Shown here in pieces: positions 7,578 through 14,160 of a stretch of DNA of 36,864 nt. The translations under genes and the position numbers were made by a program. Each line of letters starts with the position of its first letter. Positions within the stretch are counted from its first letter, which is position 1. Origin of the DNA: Pseudomonadota bacterium (GTDB taxonomy: Bacteria > Pseudomonadota > Alphaproteobacteria > Sphingomonadales > Sphingomonadaceae); contig JAFEEY010000076.1 in NCBI GenBank assembly GCA_018240865.1, positions 1 through 36,864 on the forward strand, read 5' to 3'. Under the pieces are notes generated by a model that did no database searches, had not been told where the DNA came from, and saw nothing but the letters and a program-made list of their open reading frames with translations.

Positions 7578-8516
7578 ATGGAGCGGCTGGACGGCGGCTC
7601 GGCGGTTCCGGCCCATCTGCGCGGCGGGGTCGTCGCGCTTGGCAATTTCGATGGATTTCACCTCGGCCACCAAGCGGTGGTGCGTCGCGCGGTCGATCAT
7701 GCGCATGCTGAAGGCCGGCCGGCGCTGGTCGCGACCTTCGATCCGCATCCGGTGCGTTACTTCAGGCCCGATGCCTCGCCGTTCCGGCTGACTTCGCTGG
7801 AACAGCGCCAGCGTCTGTTCGCCGAAGCCGGCGCGGACGCGATGATCGTCTTCCACTTCGATGCGACGCTCGCCGGGCTGACGGCGGAGGAATTCGTGTC
7901 GCAGCGGCTGGTCGATCTCATCGGTGTCGCCGGCGTGGTGACGGGTGAGGACTTCACGTTCGGAAAGGGCCGCAGCGGCAATGCCGCCATTCTCGCCGCG
8001 CTTGCCATCAGGCACGGCTTTTTCGCTGAGACGGTCGGTCCGGTTTCGCTGGAGGGCGAGCAAATCTCGTCCAGCCGCATCCGTGAAGCGTTGCAGGCCG
8101 GCGACTGCGCAATGGCGGCGCGGCTGCTCAGCCGGCCCTTCACGATCGAAGGCGTGGTCGAACATGGCGACAAGGTCGGTCGCACGATCGGCTTTCCCAC
8201 CGCCAATGTCGCGCTCGATCGCTATCTGAGACCGCGCTACGGCATTTACGCAGTGCGTGGGCGGCTGCTCGATGAACGGGTGCTGGACGGCGCCGCCAAT
8301 CTCGGCATCCGTCCCAGTTTCCAGCCGCCCAGGGAAACGCTGGAACCGCATTTCTTCGATTTTTCGGGCGATCTTTACGGGCAGCCGGTCGAAGTTGAGT
8401 TCCACGCCTTTCTCCGCCCCGAAGCGAAATTCGACAGCCTTGACGCGCTGCAGGTTCAGATAGCCCTCGACTGCGACGAGGCGCGGCGGGTGCTAGGCAG
8501 CGAGCGCGGCCGGTAG
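7578..8516 (+). CDS. ribF: Bifunctional riboflavin kinase / FAD synthetase
   Basis: A 312-residue protein, the normal RibF length, from the ATG at 7578 (MERLDGGSAVPAHL). The N-terminal FMN adenylyltransferase has the nucleotidyl-transfer motif LGNFDGFHLGHQ (21-32) and VTGEDFTFGKGRSG (121-134), then SLEGEQISSSRIREAL. The C-terminal flavokinase has the signature VGRTIGFPTANV (200-211) and YGIYAVRG, LGIRPSF, HFFDF. The enzyme turns riboflavin into FMN and then FAD in the cytosol. No convincing Shine-Dalgarno is visible, and no FMN riboswitch is evident. Its last 24 bases overlap, tail to tail, the glycosyltransferase gene on the other strand. Confidence 0.94.
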   Translation: MERLDGGSAVPAHLRGGVVALGNFDGFHLGHQAVVRRAVDHAHAEGRPALVATFDPHPVRYFRPDASPFRLTSLEQRQRLFAEAGADAMIVFHFDATLAGLTAEEFVSQRLVDLIGVAGVVTGEDFTFGKGRSGNAAILAALAIRHGFFAETVGPVSLEGEQISSSRIREALQAGDCAMAARLLSRPFTIEGVVEHGDKVGRTIGFPTANVALDRYLRPRYGIYAVRGRLLDERVLDGAANLGIRPSFQPPRETLEPHFFDFSGDLYGQPVEVEFHAFLRPEAKFDSLDALQVQIALDCDEARRVLGSERGR

Positions 8517-9512
8517 CGGCGCGAGCGCGGCGAGGAATTGCCGCGCGCTGGCGTCCCAGCTGAAGCTGCGGCCATAGGCAGCGCAGGCGGTCCGGTCACG
8601 AGTAAGGGCCTCGGCGATCGCATCGTCCAGCCGTTCGCGCATCGCGCCGACTTGCGGAGTCAGCACGTCGATGGGGCCGCTGACCGGATAGGCGGCAACG
8701 GGCGTGCCGCAGGCCAGTGCCTCGATCATCACCAGCCCGAACGTATCGGTGCGGCTGGGGAAAACGAACACGTCGGCACTGGCATACGCGCGGGCCAGCG
8801 CACGGCCGGAGAGCGGCCCGAGGAAATGCGCGTCCGGAAAGCGCCTCTCCAGCTCGGCGCGCGCGGGGCCGTCGCCGACGATCACCCTGGTTCCGGGCTG
8901 GTCCGTTTCGAGAAAGGCTTCCAGATTCTTTTCGATCGCAATGCGACCGACATAGAGCTGGATCGGGCGCGCCAGCCCGGCGAACGCTTCGGGTATTGGG
9001 GCGTCCGGCGTAAACAGCGCCAGATCGACGCCGCGCCCCCAGGGTTTCAGATGCCGGATGCCGTGCGCTTCCAGTGTCCGCCGGATGGAGGATGTGGAGA
9101 CCAGCACCGCGTCGGCGGGTGCGTGGAACCAGCGTATGTAGCGCCAGAACCATTCGGCCGGCATGCCGGTGCGCCGGGCGACATAATCGGGGAATTGCGT
9201 GTGATAGGCCGTGGTGAAGGGGCGCCCCTGGCGCAGGCACCATTGGCGCGCCGCGAGGCAGAGCGGGCCTTCGGTCGCCAGATGCACCGCTTCGGCGCCG
9301 AACGCCGCGATGCGCGCGCCGACCGACCGGCTGCTCGCGACCGCCAGCCGGATTTCCGGATAAGTCGGGCATGGCAGCGACCCGTAGAGATCGGGCGAGA
9401 CGATCAGCACATGATGCCCCATCCGCTCCAGCTCGGCGCGCACCGCCTGGAGCGTGCGGACGACGCCGTTCACCTGCGGGCTCCAGGCGTCGGTGACGAT
9501 CGCGATCCTCAT
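8493..9512 (-). CDS. GT4 family glycosyltransferase, coupled to a phosphoesterase
   Basis: A 339-residue GT-B glycosyltransferase of family 4. The N-terminal acceptor domain opens with IVTDAWSPQVNGVVRTLQ (5-22) and contains YHTQFPDYVARR. The C-terminal donor domain shows QLYVGRIAIEKNLEAFL (185-201), VIVGDGPARAELE, and the nucleotide-sugar motif PSRTDTFGLVMIEALACG (252-269), with the EX7E-type acidic residue in the last helix. This subgroup is usually annotated as GDP-mannose-dependent alpha-mannosyltransferase or as a glycolipid glycosyltransferase; the true donor and acceptor are unknown. Its ATG overlaps the stop of the upstream phosphoesterase gene (ATGA), so the pair is translationally coupled. 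A paralogue lies at 28091. Confidence 0.87.
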   Translation of the reverse strand: MRIAIVTDAWSPQVNGVVRTLQAVRAELERMGHHVLIVSPDLYGSLPCPTYPEIRLAVASSRSVGARIAAFGAEAVHLATEGPLCLAARQWCLRQGRPFTTAYHTQFPDYVARRTGMPAEWFWRYIRWFHAPADAVLVSTSSIRRTLEAHGIRHLKPWGRGVDLALFTPDAPIPEAFAGLARPIQLYVGRIAIEKNLEAFLETDQPGTRVIVGDGPARAELERRFPDAHFLGPLSGRALARAYASADVFVFPSRTDTFGLVMIEALACGTPVAAYPVSGPIDVLTPQVGAMRERLDDAIAEALTRDRTACAAYGRSFSWDASARQFLAALAPLPAALAA

Positions 9513-10378
9513 GCCGCGAGCGCCAGCCCGCGTGCCGGTGTCCCGGCCTCGCGCTCGGCGATCTCATCGGCCCAGTGCAGCACGTCCATTCGCCCGTCGA
9601 AATGCTCGACAAGGGCGGTGCAGCTTTCGACCCAATCGCCATCGTTATAATAATCGACATCGCCGATCCGGCGCGTCTCGGCGGTATGGATATGGCCGCA
9701 GACCACGCCGTCGACGCCGCGGGCGCCCGCTTCATGCGCCACGACATCTTCGAAACGGCCGATGAAGGAGACCGCGTTCTTCACCTTGTGCTTGGCGTGT
9801 TTGGACAGCGACCAATAGGGCAGGCCGATGCAGCGGCGGATCGCGTTCACGACCAGGTTCAGCCGCATCAGCATCTGGTAGGCGGCATCGCCTGCAAAGG
9901 CGAGCCAGCGGTGCGCGAGCATGATCGCGTCGAATTCGTCGCCGTGCAGCACCAGCAATTTGCGGCCGTCCGCCGTCTCGTGGATCGCCGTGCGCCTGAT
10001 CTCGACGCCGCCGAAGCTCAGCCCCGCGAATTGGCGGAACATTTCGTCATGATTGCCGGGAATATAGACGACGCGCGTGCCGCGCTTCGCGCGCTTCATC
10101 ACCCGCCAAACCACGTCGTTATGCGCAGGCGGCCAGTAGAAGCGCTTCTTCATCCGCCAGCCGTCGATGATGTCGCCCACCAGGTACATGGTGTCGCTGT
10201 CGACATGGTCGAGGAAATCGATGAGCATGCGGGCGTTGCAGCCGCGCGTGCCGAGATGGATATCGGAAATCCAGACCGTGCGGTAACGCCGCCGCGTGAT
10301 CACTTCCGCTTCGGGATGATGCGGGGGCGGTTCCTGAAAGCTATCCGTGTCGAACGGAATGCGCGCGATCGCGTTCAT
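9509..10378 (-). CDS. LpxH-like metallophosphoesterase
   Basis: A 289-residue calcineurin-type phosphoesterase with all metal motifs: WISDIHLGTRGCNARML (D39, H41), VGDIIDGW (D69, D72), IPGNHDEM (N109, H110), LHGDEFD (H145), and CGHIHTAE (H229, H231). The layout resembles UDP-2,3-diacylglucosamine hydrolase LpxH, but the YNDGDWVESCTALVEH tail and length place it in an LpxH-like alphaproteobacterial branch. Many alphaproteobacteria use LpxI for lipid A, so an LpxH role should not be assumed. A basic central segment (MLMRLNLVVNAIRR, SKHAKHKVKNAV) may bind membranes. It is translated together with the GT4 gene just downstream (4-bp ATGA overlap), pointing to a shared glycolipid or polyisoprenoid pathway. 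Confidence 0.86.
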   Translation of the reverse strand: MNAIARIPFDTDSFQEPPPHHPEAEVITRRRYRTVWISDIHLGTRGCNARMLIDFLDHVDSDTMYLVGDIIDGWRMKKRFYWPPAHNDVVWRVMKRAKRGTRVVYIPGNHDEMFRQFAGLSFGGVEIRRTAIHETADGRKLLVLHGDEFDAIMLAHRWLAFAGDAAYQMLMRLNLVVNAIRRCIGLPYWSLSKHAKHKVKNAVSFIGRFEDVVAHEAGARGVDGVVCGHIHTAETRRIGDVDYYNDGDWVESCTALVEHFDGRMDVLHWADEIAEREAGTPARGLALAA

Positions 10379-10446
10379 GGGCAGACCCCTGGCTCACTCG
10401 CTCAGGCCCTATGAACGGCAATTGTGACAGCTGAAGTCGCAAGGCG

Positions 10447-11067
10447 TTACGAATCCATGACAATATGGCCGGGAAGCGCCGCCACGCGATCAAGCCACCG
10501 CGTGACGTTCGGATATGCTGACAGATCGAAGCCGCCCGCTTCGGCAGTGTGGGTATAGGCATAAAGGCAGATGTCGGCGAGGCTGAACGCCCGCCCGGCC
10601 AGCCAGGCCTCGTCCGCGAGATGCTCGTCCATGAGCTTCAGCGCGGCTTCGCCTGCGGCCTGCTTGGCAGGAATCTGCACGCGCTGGGCGTCACTCAAGG
10701 CCTCTTCGCCGACAAACAGGCGCCAGAATTTCAGCGTCGCGATGTTGGGCTCATGGCTATATTGTTCCCAGAACAGCCAGCGCAGCATGTCGGCGCGGTC
10801 GAACCGGTCGGCGGGGATAAGGTGGGATCCGTCCGCCAGCCAGAAGCAGGCGGCGTTGCTTTCGGCAAGGAAACGGCTGCCGGTCTGCAGGACCGGAATG
10901 CGCCCATTGGCATTCACATTCGCAAGGAAGTCCGCCGTCCGCGTCTCGCCTTGCATGATGTCGTAATTCCGGCGGATCAGCGGCACGTCCAGATGCGCGG
11001 CGGTCAGCCTGATCTTGTAGCAATTGCCCGATCGCGCATCCTCGTGAAGCACCAACTGCCCGTCCAT
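10447..11067 (-). CDS. Glutathione S-transferase family protein
   Basis: A 206-residue protein from the ATG at 11067, preceded by GGGGAGG; the frame extends further upstream without support. The N-terminal thioredoxin-like domain has the features of a GST: an early candidate activating residue (SGNCYKIRL), VPLIRRNYDIMQGETRTADF, the cis-Pro loop NGRIPVLQTG and ESNAACFWLADG for gamma-glutamyl binding. The C-terminal helical domain includes WLFWEQYSHEPNIA and the conserved N-capping-box region LAGRAFSLADICLYAYTH. It probably conjugates or reduces small electrophiles with glutathione in the cytosol; the substrate is unknown. The next gene upstream on the same strand ends 89 bp away. Confidence 0.86.
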   Translation of the reverse strand: MDGQLVLHEDARSGNCYKIRLTAAHLDVPLIRRNYDIMQGETRTADFLANVNANGRIPVLQTGSRFLAESNAACFWLADGSHLIPADRFDRADMLRWLFWEQYSHEPNIATLKFWRLFVGEEALSDAQRVQIPAKQAAGEAALKLMDEHLADEAWLAGRAFSLADICLYAYTHTAEAGGFDLSAYPNVTRWLDRVAALPGHIVMDS

Positions 11068-11156
11068 TCCAACCTCCCCTTGGTCTCTGGGCGCGCGCTT
11101 GGCACGGAGCGCGAGCCCGGCCCAATCAGTTTCGACGAACGGCGGATAAGGGGCGC

Positions 11157-11723
11157 TTATTGCCCGACGCGCGTCCAATGCATTATCCATTGCTCGTTCC
11201 AGCTCTTACCGGCGTCGCGCGATACCTGCTGGTGCCAGCGGCACGAGATAGGGGTGATCTCGTCCCAAATGCCGCGCCAGCGCTCGCTCTCTCCATCCAC
11301 CGCCTCACCGCCGAAGATGCCGGCGCCGTCGATGAAACGGCCCAATTGGGGAGCATTGACGACGCCGTTGGCCGCGCTTGTCCAATGGTCGGCCCACATC
11401 TGCTCTTCAGGATGCCAGACGCGCACGCCCAGCCCCAGGAACTTGCCGTTGGCGCGCAGTTCTTCGATGCTGGCCTGACCCCCGAGCAGGCGGTGGACGG
11501 TCGCGCCGCCCTCAAAAGTCTCCCACATATCGCTGGTGTCGTCCTTGAGCCGGCGGTTGCTGATGACCCATTCGCCGGCCAGAAAATCGAAGTCGCCCGG
11601 GCCAGTGCCGACGGTCTTCGCGCCTGGGGCGCTGGCGGCCGAGGCCCGCGCGCCGGCTGCGGCGCGCGCGAGAATCAAACCTATGCCTGCCTGCATCATC
11701 ACACGGCGGTCGATTTCCTTCAT
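11157..11723 (-). CDS. Tat-exported protein, DUF1579-like
   Basis: A 188-residue protein from the ATG at 11723, which has GGAGG just upstream. The N-terminus has a twin-arginine-like signal: EIDRRVMMQAGIGLILARAA followed by AGARASA. The mature chain begins GDFDFLAGEWVISNRRLKDD, which resembles DUF1579-like or lipocalin-like small beta-barrels that open with FDFLxGxW. Later segments are Trp-rich (WHPEEQMWADHWTS, WRGIWDEITPISCRWHQQV, WNEQWIMHWTRV). The family name is from memory and uncertain; substrate and role are unknown. A WYL-domain regulator is transcribed divergently from the adjoining region and is the obvious candidate regulator. Confidence 0.68.
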   Translation of the reverse strand: MKEIDRRVMMQAGIGLILARAAAGARASAASAPGAKTVGTGPGDFDFLAGEWVISNRRLKDDTSDMWETFEGGATVHRLLGGQASIEELRANGKFLGLGVRVWHPEEQMWADHWTSAANGVVNAPQLGRFIDGAGIFGGEAVDGESERWRGIWDEITPISCRWHQQVSRDAGKSWNEQWIMHWTRVGQ

Positions 11724-11762
11724 CACATGCCTCCTCAGACCGGGAGCTGTGACGGACAATCC

Positions 11763-11779
11763 CTGACATGGCGCGTCAG
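11763..11779. promoter_or_regulatory. Inverted repeat in divergent promoter, possible WYL operator
   Basis: CTGAC-N7-GTCAG lies in the 79-bp gap between the divergent Tat-exported protein and the WYL regulator. The arms are short (5 bp) and could arise by chance. Position and symmetry fit autoregulation by the adjoining regulator. Confidence 0.3.
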
Positions 11780-11802
11780 TGATTTCGGCGTAGAGTGAAA
11801 AA

Positions 11803-12762
11803 ATGCGCGCCAGCCGGCTCCTCGCGATACTGATCATGCTGCAGCTTCGTGCACGCACGACTGCGCAGGCATTGGCCGACGAGTTCGAAGTTTCTGTGCG
11901 GACGATCTACCGGGATATCGACGCAATCAGTGCGGCTGGCGTGCCGGTCTATGGCGATGCCGGTCCCGGCGGCGGCTACGCGCTCCTTGACGGCTTCCGT
12001 ACCCGGCTGACCGGCCTCACCAGCGGCGAGGCGGAAGCGATACCGGTGATCGGTCTCCCGGAGTTGGCGGAAGCCTTGGGCTTCGGGATGGCCGCTGCGG
12101 CGACCCGCGCCAAATTCCTCGCCGCACTGCCGGAAACGATACGCCGCGACGCGCTGGGCGCAGGTGCACGCTTTCACTTCGATCCGGCCGACTGGTATCA
12201 GGGGCAGGCCGCGCCGCGCCATTTGCCTGCGCTGGTGCGTGCGGTTCTGGACGGACGGCAGGTACGCTTCCGCTACCGGAGCTGGACGGCTGAGCGCGAC
12301 CACGAGGTGTCACCGCTCGGCATCGTCGCCAAGGCTGGCAAATATTATCTGGTCGGCGCGCGACGAGACCGTCAAATGATCTTCCGCGTGGCCGCGATCG
12401 AGGCATTCACAGTGCTCGAAACGGCCGCCACGGTGCCGCCCGATTTCGACCTTCGCGAGCGGTGGAAAGCGATGAGCGCGCGCTTCGAATGCGATCTCCG
12501 TTCACGTTCTGCCCTGATCCGGGTGACCGCCGAAGGCGCGCGCCTCTTGGCGGAGTTGGGGGATTATGCGGTGGACGCGCTCGCCGCTGCGGTACCAGAA
12601 GAGAATAGGCGCCGCCGCCTCACGCTTCCGATCGAAAGCGACGAGGTGACTGCGCGTGCGCTCGTCGCGCTGGGCGCCGAGATTGACATTCTGGAGCCCG
12701 CCAGCCTGCGTGCCGCCGTCCATGCGCTGGCGTTGCAGGCGGCGGGGGCTTCGAAACCCTAG
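11803..12762 (+). CDS. YafY-type transcriptional regulator (HTH + WYL domain)
   Basis: A 319-residue protein. Residues 1-58 form an HTH_11 winged helix (SRLLAILIMLQLRARTTAQA, then VSVRTIYRDIDAISAAGVPV) with the DAGPGGGYAL wing typical of YafY/DeoR-like proteins. A linker (TGLTSGEAEAIPVIGL) is followed by the WYL domain, where VRFRYRSWTAERDHEVSPLG and GKYYLVGARRDRQMIFRVAA match the ligand-binding core, with Y-L instead of a strict W-Y-L. A C-terminal WCX-type extension covers about 230-319. WYL proteins sense nucleic-acid fragments or other ligands and often repress a neighbouring gene. It is divergent from the Tat-exported protein and ends 4 bp into the converging oxidoreductase gene. Confidence 0.87.
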   Translation: MRASRLLAILIMLQLRARTTAQALADEFEVSVRTIYRDIDAISAAGVPVYGDAGPGGGYALLDGFRTRLTGLTSGEAEAIPVIGLPELAEALGFGMAAAATRAKFLAALPETIRRDALGAGARFHFDPADWYQGQAAPRHLPALVRAVLDGRQVRFRYRSWTAERDHEVSPLGIVAKAGKYYLVGARRDRQMIFRVAAIEAFTVLETAATVPPDFDLRERWKAMSARFECDLRSRSALIRVTAEGARLLAELGDYAVDALAAAVPEENRRRRLTLPIESDEVTARALVALGAEIDILEPASLRAAVHALALQAAGASKP

Positions 12763-13766
12763 GCGACCGTCAGCACGATCTTGCCGACATGGTCTCCGGC
12801 TTCCATTCGTTCGTGCGCCCTGGCGGCGTTGGCGAGGGGGAAGGTCGAATCGATCACCGGCCGCAGCCGCCCTTCGCGGACGTGCGGCCAGACCATCCGG
12901 TCCAGTTCATCGGCAACCATGTGCTTGAACTCGTTGGAGCGCGGCCGCAGCGTCGAGCCGGTGAGGGTCAGGCGCCGGCGCATGATGTCGAAGATCGGGA
13001 TTTCGGCGGTCGCGCCGCGCTGGACCGCGATCGAGACGTGCCGGCCCTCCTCGGCCAGGCATTGGAGATTGCGCGGCAGATAATCGCCGCCGATCATGTC
13101 GAGAACGATCTGTACGCCCTTGCCGTCCGTCGCGGCTTTGGTCGCCGCGACGAAATCCTCGGTCCGGTAATTGATCGCGTTATCGGCGCCGAGGTCCAAT
13201 GCCCGGGCACATTTGTCGTCCGATCCGCAAGTGACGATCATCCGAAGGCCGAACAATCTGCCCAGCGCGATCGCCATCGTGCCGATGCCGCTGGTGCCGC
13301 CATGGACCAGCACGGCGTCGCCCTCGGCGGCGAAGGCGCGCTCGAACAGGTTGATCCAGACCGTGAACAGCGTCTCCGGCATCGCCGCCGCCTCGACCAT
13401 CGACAGGCTTTCGGGCACGATCAGGCACGAGCCTGACGGCGCGACCGCATATTCGGCATAGCCGCCGCCCGGGATCAGTGCGCACACCGGCTGGCCGATC
13501 AGTGCTTCTTCGGCCAGCCCCTTGGCAGCGACCACTTCGCCTGCGACTTCCAGACCCGGGATGGAGGGTGCGCCGGGCGGCGGCGGATAGCCGCCCATGC
13601 GCTGCAATATATCCGGCCGGTTCACACCTGCCGCCGCGACCTTGATCAGCACCTCGCCTTCCCGGGGCTTCGGCACGGGACGCTTGACCGGCTGCAGCAC
13701 GTCCGGCCCGCCCGGCGTTTCCGGGTCGATCGCGATCATGGTTCTCGGCAGCTTTGTCACGTTCAT
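12759..13766 (-). CDS. NAD(P)H-quinone oxidoreductase, MDR family
   Basis: A 335-residue medium-chain dehydrogenase/reductase without the structural zinc loop, typical of quinone oxidoreductases (QOR, PIG3-like). The GroES-like N-terminal domain includes VLIKVAAAGVNRPDILQRMG and SIPGLEVAGEVVA. The nucleotide-binding motif is VHGGTSGIGTMAIALGRLFG, followed by VLDMIGGDYLPRNLQCLAEE. The C-terminus (AHERMEAGDHVGKIVLTV) is the standard ending. I chose the ATG at 13766 (MNVTKLPRTMIAIDPETPGG), which fits family N-termini; 13799 is an alternative start. It probably reduces quinones or enals with NADPH in the cytosol. The gene converges on the WYL regulator (4-bp overlap) and is divergent from the DUF1192 gene. 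Confidence 0.88.
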   Translation of the reverse strand: MNVTKLPRTMIAIDPETPGGPDVLQPVKRPVPKPREGEVLIKVAAAGVNRPDILQRMGGYPPPPGAPSIPGLEVAGEVVAAKGLAEEALIGQPVCALIPGGGYAEYAVAPSGSCLIVPESLSMVEAAAMPETLFTVWINLFERAFAAEGDAVLVHGGTSGIGTMAIALGRLFGLRMIVTCGSDDKCARALDLGADNAINYRTEDFVAATKAATDGKGVQIVLDMIGGDYLPRNLQCLAEEGRHVSIAVQRGATAEIPIFDIMRRRLTLTGSTLRPRSNEFKHMVADELDRMVWPHVREGRLRPVIDSTFPLANAARAHERMEAGDHVGKIVLTVA

Positions 13767-13834
13767 CCCCAAAAATCGCCGCATCCGGCACCGTTCCAAT
13801 TGACAGGGCGGCCGTTCGGGTCAACTTTTCACAT

Positions 13835-14032
13835 ATGGATCTCGACGATCTGTACGCCAAATCCCCGGGCGACCCGCTGACCCTGCTGGTCAAGCAGGAT
13901 CTCGATCCGATGTCAGTCGAAGAGCTGGCGCTTCGCATCCAGGCGCTGGAAGGCGAGATCGCGCGCGTCAAAGCGCGGATCGAACGCTCCGTTAACCATC
14001 GCGCAAGCGCTGACGCTCTATTCAAGCGATGA
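13835..14032 (+). CDS. DUF1192 family small protein
   Basis: A 65-residue acidic protein starting MDLDDLYAKSPGDPLTLLVK. It matches the short alphaproteobacterial DUF1192 family: an N-terminal D-L-hydrophobic stretch followed by a conserved amphipathic helix (MSVEELALRIQALEGEIARV) that looks like a coiled coil. Function unknown. The ATG at 13835 gives the standard length. It is divergent from the quinone oxidoreductase gene and lies 128 bp upstream of clpA on the same strand. Confidence 0.78.
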   Translation: MDLDDLYAKSPGDPLTLLVKQDLDPMSVEELALRIQALEGEIARVKARIERSVNHRASADALFKR

Positions 14033-14160
14033 TGGCCAGCCGCTCCCTTGCGTTGCAACCGGCGGCCGGGCGGGAGCGTATCTCTTGATGATTGAGGCAA
14101 GCGTCCCGAGATTAAGATGGAAGCGGTGCCCGGCACCCGCCGGGCCCGAGGAGTAGTTGA

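Noticed and set aside
14033-14160. Searched for clpS upstream of clpA
   Set aside because: The 128-bp gap is too short and has no suitable open frame; clpS may lie elsewhere, so its absence here is not a finding.
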